In this document: piece by piece, positions 20,941 to 33,330 of the stretch
Layout of the letters: every line of letters begins with the position of its first letter
Position numbering within the stretch: the stretch's first letter is position 1
Source of the DNA: Theocolax elegans
Lineage: Eukaryota; Arthropoda; Insecta; Hymenoptera; Cerocephalidae
Assembly (NCBI GenBank): GCA_026168455.1
Contig: CM047429.1
Coordinates: 32,199,850 to 32,263,849, forward strand
DNA length: 64,000 bases
Direction: 5' to 3'
Made by a program: the position numbers and the translations under genes
The notes under the pieces: model-generated
What the model saw: only the letters and a program-made list of their open reading frames with translations
The model's database searches: none
Told to the model about the DNA's origin: nothing

Positions 20941-22218
20941 ATGACAGCTGCTCTACCAACGTAGATAGAAACGTTTGCCCGCAATCTACAAGAAAACCTG
21001 CCGAGTGATCTAACATCGGTATTGGAAGTGGTCAATCGTCTTGAGGGTAAGTTGGATGAGATCAAGGCTGAACTTAAAGACCTTCAAGCACTAGTTAGTC
21101 AAATCGTGCAGGAGGTTGAAGCAAGGTTTGCAGTTTTTGGGGAGCGCATTAGCAGGTTGGAGAGTCGGTCGATAATATGGAAGCTGACAAAACGAAACCT
21201 TTTGAAACTTCGCAGTCTCTTGCAATTAAGGACACCTGCGAGCTACTTATCATGGGCTTGCCCAGGGAAACAGCACAATCGACAAACGACCTTCTAAATA
21301 ACAAGGGGAGTATTTGACCTCCGGGAAACGAATCTTATCCTAACTTTGGTATATCTTTTATAATATAAAAATGTGAAGAAAGCCAAATTATCTCTTGCCA
21401 ATGGCCACTTTTACTAAAGTTATTCGATATCTAATAATAATATTAATAAAAATTATTTCCAATTTGATCGCTTATAACTCAAAAACAAATAAAGATAAAG
21501 AAAGTTGGGTTCAAGTAGATATGGTTTGAAAACAAGAAGCTCAAATATCTTAATTTGGAGCAGTAATGAAGAAAATAAGAAATTGAAGAAATTTTAACCA
21601 AAATTTAACATGAAAAATTTATTGTTTCTTTTGGCCTAATAATCTTTAATTTCTTATTTTCTTCATAACTTTGCTCCAAATTAAGCAATTTGAGTTTCTT
21701 TTTTTTAAACCATATCTACTTGAACTCAACTTTCTTCTAGTTTCTAGTTTGAGTGGCTATCTCTATTTGTTTCCGAGTTGTAAGTGATCAAATTGGAAGT
21801 AATTTTTACTGATATTATTATTAGATGTCGAATAACTCCCGTAAAAGTGGCCATTGGCAAGAATTTCGACGGGTTCTCCTCCTGCTCCGGCGCGTACGCT
21901 GGGTTTGGTTGTCAAAATGTCCTCTGCCACGTCCAGCGATACGATAATGGAAAGGCCCGCTTCCTCAAAGGACGTAGAGTGCAAGATATATTCGGAGAAG
22001 TTGATGATAATTCATTGTTCATTAGGCCCCTCTGGCCGAAGCTGGTTTTCGAACTTTGGTCAGCTGCTTTCCACAAATCGATTGAACTGGGCTACGCGAG
22101 ACCCTTAGCTGTAAATTTAATTGTCTATATGCGTGATGTGAGGGATGGTCCATTAAAGCGCGTAAATTTGGAGGCTGATTTTCCCAGTTTTCCTCCTCTC
22201 TCTCCTCGTACCAAATGA
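20941..22218 (+). pseudogene. LINE ORF1 protein, interrupted
   Basis: Begins MTAALPT then an in-frame stop, and continues ARNLQENLPSDLTSVLEVVNRLEGKLDE. A heptad-rich coiled coil follows to ~21170, as in LINE ORF1 RNA-binding chaperones. After a frameshift comes CELLIMGLPRETAQSTNDLL (~21235-21295). The frame is then interrupted by the inverted-repeat insert at 21393-21862. The C-terminal part (RRVQDIFGEVDD, FIRPLWPKLVFELWSAA, ELGYARPLAVNLIVYMRDV) ends at 22218. ORF1 binds LINE RNA. This copy cannot make the full protein. Confidence 0.65.
21393..21862. mobile_element. MITE-like foldback insert in LINE ORF1
   Basis: TIRs TCTTGCCAATGGCCACTTTT (left) and its inverse at the right end continue into inverted arms of ~200 bp with ~85-90% identity by eye, around a short centre near 21620. 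No coding capacity. No clear target duplication, so the superfamily is not assigned. Confidence 0.7.
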
Positions 22219-22261
22219 GACAGGACTGGTCGGGCCAAAACATCAAAATCATCAAAAACAT

Positions 22262-25200
22262 TCTTCATTTTTCATACTAAAATAAGTCGTTTAAAAACTC
22301 ATTTTACGTCCATCGAAGCATTAGTTCATCCTGGATCCTACGATGTCATAGCAATCACGGAAACCACGGAGGGGGATGGTGTGGCGGCTTATGTTCGTGA
22401 AGATTTTAGAGTGGGAGTCATCGAACATTCTGATCTAATCTTCTCGAATACTTCTGAACTCCTGGTTCTATGTTTGACAAGTAAAACAGTTGCATTGGTG
22501 TTGGCAGTGGTATACCATAGGCCCTGAGTCGCTTACCCTTCAGAATTTTTTGTTGTCTTGTCGGACATACTACCACGATACGAGTATGTCATCGTCACTG
22601 GGAATTTTAACATCGATATGGGCTCTTGCGGTGCTATGGCAGACAAGTTGAAAGCAAATTTGTCGGCACTGGGCCTCGCGCTTATTCAGTCAGAGCCGAC
22701 TCATCATGCAATGATGTCGAACGGTCCTTCTCATACATGGTTGGATCTCTTCCTGATTCGTGAACCAATGCCAATTTTTGAATATGTTAAGACGACAGCT
22801 CCTTTCGCAGTAGACCATGATGCCATAAATATTATTCTCCAAATTTCAAACACGCAGACAGACGTGAAGAAGCTTTGGAGGCGAAATCTGGAAGAGATCA
22901 ACCTACATAGTCTCGCCTCCACATTCACTTCATTTATCACTTCTTTTTCTTCATCGCTCTCAATCATTCAGCACAGGTTAACTTAGCCTGACCAGCCTGC
23001 TTCTACGGGTATGTCTTTTGTAAATTGTCTACCTGGTCCGCCTTCACTCTTGGCTGATTCATCCCATACACAGCATAGCACTATTTCGTCCTCATTATTA
23101 TATCTCTGTCAATCAATTCTTTCCACTTTAGCATCCTTAAAATATCACTTTATCAAAACTAAGCATAAACCATGGATTTCTCAGGAAATTAAAGCGAATA
23201 TCAAAGCGAGAAACGCAGTCTTTAGCAAATTTCGTAATTCAGACTCCATTGACGATTATAACACCTATAAAGGTCTTTGAAATCGTGTTTCTAATGCTAT
23301 AAACTCTAGCAAATTCCATTTTCTGGCTAAGAAGCATGACAGCATAAATGATCTTAAGGGGACAAGCCTGGGTTAAAACCTGAAAAAGAAGCAATTGTTT
23401 TAATCATATAAAAAATTTTTCAATTTACATTTAGGATTGTGTAAACAAGTATACTTAGAATATATACTATGTTAAGTTAATTTACCTGGGTTAAAGCTGT
23501 ATTCGAAGCCATTTTCCAGGTTACGCTGGCCATGACAGCGAAGAACCCATTTTTTCATCCAAAGCCACTTGCCGCAGGATATCTTTAGATCCTATCATTC
23601 AATTTGGATGCAATTTTGAGGAAACCTTGATATCTACATTTAGAACCACTTGAATGGAGCAGACTGAGTTAAAAATTGTTTCCAGGTGAGTTAGATACTA
23701 TTTTTGGTCAAAAAAATCAATAAAAATGAAAAAAATTACTAAAATTCAGTAAAAAATTTTTTTCTTTCTTTGTTTCAGAAAAGTTGTCCATTCAAGTGGA
23801 TTAAATAATAACTGAGGTGATGTTCTTCCAACCTGGGTTAAAAAGGTGGAGCAACAAGAAAGTAAGCCTGCGGCAAGTGGCTTTGGATGAAAAAATGGGT
23901 TCTACGCTGACATGGCCAGCGTAACCTGGAAAGTGGCTTCGAATACAGCTTTAACCCAGGCAAATTAACTTAACATAGTATATATTCTAAGTATACTTGT
24001 TTACACAATTCTAAATGTAAATTGAAATTTTTTTTTATACCATTAAAACAATTGCTTCTTTTTCAGGTTTTAACCCAGGCTTGTCCCCTTAAGTAATCCT
24101 GGAAATGTCTCAGAATTATGAACCTCAGCTCGAGAACAAACCCTTCACTACTAAAATTTTTCACGATTCATCAATTGAACATTCATTGCGCATCTGTCTC
24201 TAATCAAGTTTAGCCTCTTTCTGTCCAATTATTTTCATCCATATTGTGCAACTCATATCCCACATCACCTTCGTCTTCCTCATTTTCTTCTCCACCATAA
24301 CTGCAAAAGAAGTACAAGACGCAACTCATGGAGCGTCCTCGAGGGCAGTGGGGATTGATGGATTATCTGTTGAAATGCTGAAGTTGTTCGAGCCTCAATT
24401 AACACTGCACTTTGTTGATCTTTTTAATGATATGCTTTCAGCTGGGTACTTTCCCGACTACTGGAAGAGATTACTGCTATTCCCATTGGCGAAGTCAAGC
24501 AAGATAGAATCATGTTCGGATACAAGACCGACTGCTAAACTTTGTGAGCTTTCAAAAATTTTAGAAAAACTAGTACACAACCAGCTTTCTGGGTGTTTAG
24601 AGGAAAACCACATTTTAACCGATAGACAAGCGGAGTTTCCAAAGGGACACAGTACCCAGACAGCTCTCCTGGGTGTTCTGGATGATGTTAGAAGAGCCAT
24701 TGACTCCAGAAAGATCAAGATGCTTGTCCTGTTTGACTTTTCCAAAGCCTTTGACACGGTTTCCCATGATAAACTTATCCGCAAGCTGAGTGAAATTGGT
24801 TGCTCCGATACTGTTTTAAACTGGTTTTATCGATCTGGTAGGCCGCATGCAAGCTGTGAAGAGTGAGATTGGTGAGCTGTCGGACTGGTACGGGATAAAT
24901 GCGGAAGTACCTCAAGGCATTGTTCTTGGCCCAATATTTTTTTCGATTTGTATAAACGATCTGCCGAAATTTCTTAAATATAGCAATGATATGTTATTTG
25001 CCGATGATGTCCAGGTCTACTACTCGGTTCTTCCATCGGAAGATGGAAATGGGCTTAAACTTAATGTCGAAAAGACGAAGGTTATGATCCTGGGTAGCTA
25101 GGCCTTTTTATCGCGTATCGACCTGAACACCGCTCCAAGGGTTAGTTTGGGTACAGATTTTTTGAAATATGAAAATAAGGTCAAATCGCTTGGAGTCTTA

Positions 25201-25684
25201 ATCTATCCCTCTCTCAACTGGACAAAGCAAGTGTTATCAATTTCGAGACGGGTGCATGGGATATTACACTTGCTACGTTATTACAGGAAGACTCTATCAC
25301 GGGGGTTTAGGAAAAGTCTGGCAGAAACGCTTGTCTTTCCCCATTTTGACTATGCGTGTGCGGTATACAACGATGTCGATTAAACCAGAAATCTGGAGTT
25401 CCAAAGGCTGCTGATTGCATGCGTTCGATTTGTATGGGGGGACATAGCGAGACGCGAACATGTTACCACGCGAACCTGTTAGGTTGGGCTTCAGGTGGTT
25501 ATCGATCGAGTCCACGCGTTCATACCTCATAGGCTCCCTGGAATACAGTATTATTACTCATAATTCTCCCGTCTACCTTACAAATCAGATCATCAAACTC
25601 GACACCCCTTACCTAAATCTTTGCACTTCCTCTCGTCATCCGCCAAAATCGCTCAACTACCTTCCCCTCGAACTGAGGCGTTAA
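22262..25684 (+). pseudogene. LINE ORF2: endonuclease and reverse transcriptase, broken
   Basis: The AP-endonuclease region covers ~22310-22990: HPGSYDVIAITET, VAAYVREDFRVGV, VIVTGNFNIDMGS, SHTWLDLFLI and AVDHDAIN. The linker to 23350 (HKPWISQEIKANIKARN) is interrupted by the foldback at 23358-24088. The RT runs ~24330-25100: AVGIDGLSVEMLK, LFDFSKAFDTVSHDKL, VPQGIVLGPIFFSICINDLP, and catalytic LFADDVQVY. A C-terminal region follows (FPHFDYACAVYND, LGFRWLSIEST, RHPPKSLNYLPLELRR). Stops and frameshifts occur near 22525, 22984, 24866 and 25101. ORF2 nicks DNA and primes reverse transcription. The domain order suggests the Jockey/CR1-like LINE group, clade not fixed. Confidence 0.8.
23358..24088. 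mobile_element. Non-autonomous TTAA foldback transposon
   Basis: A 731-bp element between two TTAA tetramers (23354-23357, 24089-24092). Inverted arms of ~225 bp are nearly identical, starting GGGGACAAGCCTGGGTTAAA and ending at GCCACTTGCCGCAGG. Termini match the 14048-17777 transposon except for GGGGA versus GGGGT, and both carry GCCGCAGG subterminally. No protein encoded. It interrupts LINE ORF2. Confidence 0.85.
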
Positions 25685-26105
25685 ATAAGTTATTTGTCAT
25701 TACTTAATCTCAGATCATAAACAAACGTCCTCTTAGCACTTTCGATAAATCATCCACAAATAACTTTAAAAGATCATTATTTAACTACCTGTTTCGACTC
25801 GACCAAACAACCTGGTCTACCATAGTGTTAAATGAGGGTATATTCGTGCAGTTAATGCCTCACCTCGATCATGGAAATATGTAAAAGTATTCTTTTTTAA
25901 CTGTTAATTTCTATCTATTTTATTTTATAAATTTCAAATTTTGTACTGTATTGCATTTTACGCTTATATATCTTAATTTTATGCGCGCTGTTAACTAGTT
26001 TGAAGTCGGTAAATTCAAATATTGTAATCATGTTGTAAATGCGTATATTATCATGCAATGTATATACTATTGAAATGCCTACGGGGTTTCTATCACCAAA
26101 TAAAC

Positions 26106-26168
26106 TTATTTATTCATTCATTCATTCATTCATTCATTCATTCATTCTCTCTCTCTCTCTCTCTCTCT
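26106..26168 (+). repeat. (ATTC)n-(TC)n LINE tail
   Basis: About nine ATTC units directly after AAATAAACTTATTT, then a (TC)n tract. Typical simple-repeat tail of a LINE at its 3' junction. Confidence 0.8.
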
Positions 26169-29100
26169 GGAGCTTTTGCCAGATTCAATACCGCCTGGTG
26201 TTCGATACTTGTACGGGTAAAATTGAGGTTCTCCGACACAAAGGATGTTACGTAGGTACCGACACCATAGCACGATAATTCGTCGTTAACACTACCTAAA
26301 AACGGATTTGTAGTCGGCTCGTATTCACCGCTCTTTCCACTGTTGACGTATATGATCGAATCGGTGTCGTAGTACAATACACGTTCACCAAGTGACTCCA
26401 ACTCGGAATACAGTTTGAGTCGAGCTAGCGTTGTCGTGTAAGCTGCAATCACGACATTGCATAGTGGTAAGGATTCGGTAATATCGCCCGTGTTATACCA
26501 ATTGACATATATCGCGTCATCGTTGACGGGTAAAACGCTGCTGACCTTGACATCGGGACTAGTTAACAACTCGTAAAGTCTTTGCGGCTCGGTGAGTAAC
26601 TTTGTTTTACCCATGTTCTACCTATGGTTGACCAAACTTGCCCCACAGTGAGTTTAAGCACAATTGAGCCACCGATATGAGACCCGGATTAAGACCCATA
26701 CGATCATGATCTAGTTTTATGCCCTCTTGCTTTTCAAATTCCTTGCTTTGTTCTTTTGTCGTACTGCGTCATTTGATAAGCCCATACCTCCACTACTCTT
26801 TTGATGACGTATCCGCATTTAATAGTTTTTTTCAACTTGTCCGCCACCCACGTACCGGTAAATGTACGATCCGCTGGGTCCTGGTGTCTGCATTCCGATT
26901 GGCTTTTCGATTCTACGCAAGATCGGCACAGGGCAAAAATCAACTTGTTGTGAATTTTCACAGGTAACACTTCGCACATAATCAATGCATCGACGTTGGT
27001 TATGTCGTTATCGATCCAAACCAATTGTCGACACTCGTTCGAGCCAATGTACAAGGTAGGATGTCCAACAAGATAACGTCCGTACTTGCATATGTAAGAG
27101 TACAGAGAGCATACGTCAACATATTTAATTTTTTCATCATCTTGAGCGTCGTATGATTTAACAATATTTCCCGTTCGACCACCGTAAAATGCGTCTCTCG
27201 GGTTCAACGGTGTGTGAAAGCTTTAGTCTGGTATCGAATGTGCTCGGCCATGCTTTGGTTTATATGCACGTTAACGTTCAAACTCACACTCCCACATTTC
27301 GACGAGGTGATAACCACTACTCCTTATTTTCTCGGAGAGTCTTGCTGTTTGCTCATACCTCTCGTCCATGGTTTCGTCATTGGTCAGACATGTACTTCTA
27401 TTTGTCTTAAAGTATCTCATACAGCTGTGCCAGTAGCATCCATGAAATTGTAAAACTATTTCTGTTCCATCGTCCAATTTGCAGTAACCGTCGACCAGAG
27501 GTCCCTCGGGCAGTCTTTTTTCTCGTGAATTTGACGATTCAATAGATGTTCCATCCAACAAATCCACTGCATTGCCTTTAACGATTGTTTATTGGAATGT
27601 CTGTATCCGTCTTGTGGAATTATAGTAATCGTCTCGGGTTGTAAAAATTGTTTTTTGTATACGCGCATGCAAGAAGAAGCAATTGTGCAGCATTTGTCAA
27701 ACGGATCCATCGCACCACAAGTTATAAACGTTTTCCTAAAAGCCAAGCACGCCAGTCTTAAAATTTTGACGTCCTGCTTGCAATATTTAACAATTTCATC
27801 TTGAAAATTAAAAATAACGTTTTGTTGAGTAGTCTCGGTGTACCATTGTAGAAATGTGTCCCACTGTTTGGTGTTCATCGACTCTGGTCCATACGTCCGA
27901 AGTGGAGGTAGCTCCCCAACATAAGTCTGATTTTCCAGTGTGTTAAATAGGCGGAGAAATGTACCTTTCTCAATGTCTCCAAATCCGTAAGCTTTCGGTA
28001 ACGCGTGTAGAGGCAAATGTATATAATTCAAGCTATCTAAGAATTTTACGTGCAATATGCGCATCACCACAATCTTTAAACCGTTGAGTACTACCGACGG
28101 TTTTTCCCTAATATCTTTTCTCTCCGCTAAATGCTTCAGGATAAATTGTCCATCGAGACCGTGTGTGTTATGTGCAATACAAATGACTTTGTGAATGTTT
28201 GGTTTAGTCTCCAGTGCCAGGTTAACAAGTTGTTTTATCGGGTCAATATTGAATATATATTCACGTATTCCACACACACTGCACGATACTTGTATGTTTT
28301 TAATGTCCAAACACACTGTACAAACCTGTTGTACAACACACAGGTTGGGTAAGTGTACTCTTAGCGAATCGTCGCCACACAAAGTGTCAGGCTGCTGAGT
28401 TTCAAAATCGTAAAATAAATATAAAGTCGCCGTGTTTTATCTATCTGGATTATCGCTTACCGATTGCATATAACACTCATGTCCGAGTTCCGTCTTTTTA
28501 TTACAAATTTTACAGAAAACCACATTGCACACGTGTGGCTCTTTGTCTGTAATCCGATTAGTTTTACAACACTTTTCACAAGTTTTGATACTTTGACACA
28601 CTGTACGCTTTTTATCAAAAGACAATGAACGTAAATGACTTAACAAACACGTTGGACCCAAAAATTCTCGACTACAATGACGGCATTTTATTTTTACTTC
28701 GTTGACGTTTCAAAGCGACTGTTGCAAACACATTAAACACTTGTGCGGGCACTTGTGATTCAAACCGTTTGTTAATATTTTATTGCACGGTATACAATAT
28801 GCTCTACTGCCCGATGCGACTACTAAATTTAATATGGGCTGATAATGTCTACTATTTTTGTAATACATAATACATAGATAATACCTTACAACATTACCCA
28901 CACCGTTCATCATTTCCATACCGTCAAAAAGTGGTTTATCTCCACGAGCAGAGCCTTCAAAAGAATATACAATTATCACCAGGTCAAAAATAGCGTAATA
29001 TTGTTGGAACAATGTAAGTCCGGGTATACCACAACCAGATGTTGGCACTACAACACCAATAGTTTTTACCAGTTTCTCAGCTTGCTCCTTTTGATATTTA

Positions 29101-29690
29101 CCGCTGCTATTACGGATTTTAATCCACTTTTTGTGTAATGCACCGCTACCAACATTACCGCGTACAGCGTGCACATGTGCGGTGATGAGGGAACGCGGTA
29201 GACATAAGTTGTCCTTGTTCGATATATTTAAAATAGACTTTTTTACAACACTGTCCGTTGTAAGTTTAACTCGACCACGTCCTTGAGGTATAGAAACGGT
29301 ATTTACAGTTATTTGTAACGTATCGTCAATTTCAAATTTATCATTACTTTGCACAATGCTTGACAACAAGTCAAATAAGTCATCTTATCGAAAATCACGC
29401 ATAAGTCTAAAGGAAATCCAGACAAGTCCCTGGCGAAAATAATTCGAATACACGCATAGTCCGACGTAATTAGTCGGTTGTACGTTCTCGCTCACCTGTC
29501 TATAAAGTTGATGAACTGCCCCCTCCAGCCACGTATACACATTTGTGCCCATCGGTGGTTGCGCTATAGACAATGTCAGCTCTCGTCCTAAAAGTTGGAA
29601 ACGCCAATAAAAACGAGATGATTCGGCCAGTGTGCTGACGTATCCGTTACCAGCACGTTCTGCACCCCCTTCACACTGATTATTCAATTT
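26165..29690 (-). pseudogene. Polinton/Maverick protein-primed DNA polymerase B
   Basis: Minus-strand pieces in several frames form a family-B, protein-primed polymerase. N-terminal region ~29687-28710: VYTWLEGAVHQLYRQ and NKDNLCLPRSLITAH. Cysteine-rich zinc-finger-like part ~28780-28440. Exonuclease motifs: ExoI FYDFETQQ (~28420), ExoII AHNTHGLDGQFI (~28160) and ExoIII YCKQDVKIL (~27770). Polymerase motifs: A DVCSLYSY (~27110), B LCLNSLWGKFGQ (~26665) and C YYDTDSIIYV (~26360). C-terminal sequence fades at ~26165 next to the LINE tail. All key motifs are visible, but several frameshifts and stops (for example near 29380, 28700, 28435, 27210) kill the gene. The ATPase of the element lies beyond the LINE at 19400-20045. 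Confidence 0.88.
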
Positions 29691-30272
29691 GTAAACTGTA
29701 AATTAGTGATTCAATCTGTAATCAGTAATAATGCTACATGTATGTACATTTTTTACTCACAGTCGTCGGAATCTGATGACGATGGCTCATCAGCTATGTC
29801 GGTACCCGATTTGTCAGACTCGTAAGTAGCCAAAAATTGTTGACGTAGACGACTGTGAACCCACACTCAATAAACTCTCATCCCCTTTGTTATTGTTTAT
29901 TATTTCGTCAACAGCTAAAAATACTAAATATTAAAAGAAATTTGTATTTTAAATTTTTACCACATCCACAAAATCATCACAAAGAATTTGTAAAGCTTAC
30001 GTTAATTGCAAAAAACGGACAAATATTTATTGTAATGAATATGAGGAGCATATATGTTCAAGTTGTTTTGACCCTTACCACATTGAAAAAAATGAATAAT
30101 TTCTTCCACCATTATTCCAAAAGTAAATATTCAAAATTGAATCCAATTCGGTTGATGTTTAAAAGAAATTTTGAATTCGCCAATTTGATTTTTTCAAATC
30201 TGATTTCAGATTCGTAATCGGGGACCCCAAAAACCCCCGTTTATCAAATTTTCCCAAAATTGGTTGAGTTTT
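29691..30272. other. Edge of Polinton remnant and AT-rich DNA
   Basis: On the minus strand ~29863-29760 reads ..LATYESDKSGTDIADEPSSSDSDDCE and stop, an acidic C-terminus that may belong to a small Polinton gene upstream of the polymerase; it is not identified. 29870-30270 is AT-rich with no recognised feature. Confidence 0.3.
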
Positions 30273-30480
30273 GAAATAGTATATTACGATACAAGTGCGG
30301 AAAATAGGTGTTCACAAATAGGTGGGAACACTACTCCGCACGAGTATCGACAAGAGAGCAAGAGAGAGAGACGGAGAGAAAGAGACAGCGAGAGAGAAGA
30401 GATTGATCAGCGCCCGCCGGCATTTGCAGGCACAAGCGTAGCGAGTGACTGATGGCTGGGCGGGCGCTGATCATCCATAT
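30273..30480. repeat. Hairpin island 1
   Basis: Starts with GAAATAGTATATTACGATAC, whose exact reverse complement forms the right end of the hairpin at 34286-34305. It contains a nested inverted repeat (GTGCGGA..GTGTTC...GAACAC..TCCGCAC, ~30294-30344), a (GA)-rich stretch, and a second hairpin with GATCAGCGCCCGCC (~30404) and GGCGGGCGCTGATC (~30459). The loop contains AAGCGTAGCGAG. No coding. Confidence 0.55.
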
Positions 30481-30823
30481 TAAAAAAAAATTATGTAATT
30501 GTAATAAGAAATAATAAAACACAATAATTTGAATACAAACAATTACTTATTAATTCATTTAAAAATAAAAAGAAATACCTGCGTATGCACAAACAAACAG
30601 TACATTTATAGTTTCTAATTAGAAAATTCACATACGTCTTAAAACAAAAAAATAATTAAATCGTGAAATTATAATAATGAACGAATCAATTAATCTTTAG
30701 TTTTAGCACTCATATTTATTGTAATAATATAGATAATTGTGTCGCCGGCGACTTTCAATACATCGCGTGCAAAAACGAATCTTATTTCAAAACACTAACG
30801 GGATTGTTTATTTTCAAAGCATC
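30481..30823. other. AT-rich stretch without recognised gene
   Basis: No domain or repeat recognised before the LTR start at 30824. Confidence 0.3.
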
Positions 30824-31794
30824 TGTCGTGTCCCGACGAAAATTATATTATTATTTTTCGTAAAAAGTACTGCGTAGTTTAGAATAAAAATACGGCGTAG
30901 AAGACGAACAAAATAAGGCTGATAAAGAATGATTCTAAGTAAATGCAGTAATATAAAATATAATTTATAGAGCTAAGGAACAGATTATTTTACGAGTGTT
31001 TCAAACGAAAAAGAGACTGATAAGTAGAGTTGAAGATATTATTCAAAGCTAATACGCATATAAGCGGGATCGCCGATAGTGAGATCGAAACGAAGGGTTA
31101 CGCAAGAGTTTTTTTTGTACTGCACTATAAAATAAATGCTCGGAGAAGAGACGGCAATGGGAAACATCGACTAGAAAATTCGAGCATTAGAAGGAAGTAA
31201 TAAATTAAGCCGTTCTTTGGGTAACGTCGCAGTAATAAAAGGGGGACAGCAAATTCTCCGAATTAACTACGAAGCGATACAGAAAATGCTCGGGATTCGA
31301 TAATTTTTAATCACGCACATCTAACGGCCCAATCGGGTGCAAGCACAGAAAAATCGAGAACTACTTACACAATTTCCATATAAGGTAAAGTGTAAGACAA
31401 GGCAAAGTGTAAGACAAGGACAGATGCATAGATTTTTAGGGTATATAAAGAGGACCTAGAACAGACACAGCCACTCCTAATTCTTCATCTAAAGTTTTCA
31501 TAAGGCGAAGCTCTGCTCGTCAACTTTTTGATTTTTATCCGAGGGCGTGGCACTGCTACTCGGACTTTAAGACAATACGCATCTAAAATCAAGAGAGATA
31601 TTCTATTCGGGAATCGAGACGCATCGTTGACATCTACGAGCCATAGTCAAGAAACTACGACTTCGACATCTGGAAATCATCGAACTCCAACCGCATACAC
31701 ATCTAACGTCGACGCCCGCAGGTCTAGCAGGGCATTATCCAGCAATTTGACACCGCTATCCATGTTCGAGGCGGACCTTCGTTCCTCACCGAAT

Positions 31795-31825
<31 letters not shown>

Positions 31826-32560
31826 CATATATATATCTATATATTTGGGTACTTAAGGTATATTCTTTTCGGCTATCTATACGCTTGTATTATTCGTAAA
31901 GGCAAACCTGATATTTTATGTTATTTCGATTGCTGAACCAACCGTTTTCTTTTAAAACAATTATTATTAGATATTACAATTTATTTATAATAATTATTCG
32001 TTGCATTGCATTTGATTTGAAATATTCACGGTTTGAATTGCAATTTATTAACTATAATTCATGTTTTAAACGACAACAATTTTTTAATTTAATCTGCATT
32101 TATTTATAATGATTCTTATTTCGATTATTAATTATTAACGTTTATAATAAAATAACCTTGCGAATATTTTATTCTATAATGTGTTAACGTGTTCGCCGCA
32201 TACTTGTTTATCGTTATTTGATTTAAATAAATTTATGCAATTGTTAATAAAATAGTGTGAATTTATGTGTTTTTGCCCATTAAAAAGCTGTAATAATTTA
32301 GTTGCACGTGTTCATTTAAAGGAAACAGCATATTATATTTAAATAAATAATGCATGATTAATACGAAATATAACATATATTATTTTATTTATCCCACATT
32401 ATATGTTGCATCTCTACTCTCAAAATAACTTCGCTCGCTACTCCCGGAGACGTAAGGCTAGTCCTAGTCAAACAAGAGCGAAAGGAACGCGAATGGTTTA
32501 TTAACCATTTGCCTTCTTGTAATATTTTTTATAGTGATTGGTGCAAGTCTGGACGTGACA
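30824..32560 (+). repeat. 5' LTR of Ty3/gypsy element C
   Basis: Begins TGTCGTGTCC and ends GGACGTGACA, i.e. with short inverted termini. About 700 bp from its start match the 3' LTR (44916-46439, less its insert) with roughly nine differences by eye, so the insertion is fairly young. It includes a (CA)n(TA)n microsatellite at ~31798-31845 and a TATA-like GGGTATATAAAGAGG at ~31440. ORF-like stretches inside are not gene-like. Confidence 0.85.
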
Positions 32561-32645
32561 GATTGTATTAATTATTATAATAAATTTGGTGCATCGGCTG
32601 GGAAACTCACATTTTTGAGAGAAAAAAAGAGATTAAAGGAATAAT

Positions 32646-33330
32646 GTGTTTAGAAGTAAAATGTCAGGTTCGCCTAAAAATACTGATTGTTATGTAAATA
32701 AACAAAGAAACACGAGTTTAGAATTTTCTATGAATGATACGTTATTAAATTTATACAAAGAAAAAGTTCAGACTCTCGATACTCTCGATTTATCTAAAAT
32801 TCCTAGGGAAACAGTGCAAAATTTGACAAAAGAAATAAATTATTTAAAGGATACACTAGAAAAAAGTGCAGCAAATATTTCATTATCTATAAAAATACCT
32901 CGCGATTTTGAATATATAGACCCTTTTTTTCCAACTGATCTTTCTATTTCCGAAGTTAGTGAAGACGAACAGGAAGACACAATAATTACTCCCACGCGCG
33001 TAAAACATTTTAGTTTAAAACCCGCAGTTTTGAATTACGAGGAACAAAAAGAACTTATCACGAATAATCCTGTAAATTTTAGTACGCCAGCCCCAATTTA
33101 TCGTCCATATGAACCATTGATTTTAACACCGGATAACGTTATAAGCTCGGTAAGAAAACGGCTTGCGACTGAAGTAAAAAAAGAGTTGTTAGATTCTTAT
33201 CTCGAGGAACCTAAAATCATAGAAAGTTTACAAGAAAGTGCAAAAAAAGGGACGACTTTTCAATGTATCATAAATCAGATTAAAGGCGCGTTAAATATTT
33301 TTTCTTCATCCCCCCGCCGAAAGTACGTGT
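32646..33330 (+). pseudogene. gag of element C, N-terminal part
   Basis: An open frame from 32664 (MSGSPKNTDCYVNK; a second in-frame ATG lies at 32646) to ~33310. It is lysine/glutamate-rich with a helical segment (LNLYKEKVQTLDTLDLSKIP, KEINYLKDTLEK) and matches no enzyme. Placed downstream of the LTR and upstream of capsid and zinc knuckles, it is the gag N-terminus. The sequence is broken at ~33305 by the insert running to ~34310, after which gag continues (EKETEEAKALVTDTAKVLDEK). Confidence 0.6.

Larger units (their letters stand above)
20056..26168 (+). mobile_element. LINE copy 2, nearly full length, with nested inserts
   Basis: A non-LTR retrotransposon in sense orientation: GC-rich 5' UTR-like stretch with a (TC)n tract (20231-20254), ORF1 from 20941, ORF2 from ~22262 to 25684, 3' UTR, and a 3' tail of (ATTC)n at ~26106-26147 followed by (TC)n. 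The inserts at 21393-21862 and 23358-24088 are later arrivals. It sits between the ATPase and polymerase pieces of a minus-strand Polinton, so it probably inserted there. The 5' boundary is approximate and no target duplication could be defined. Confidence 0.75.
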
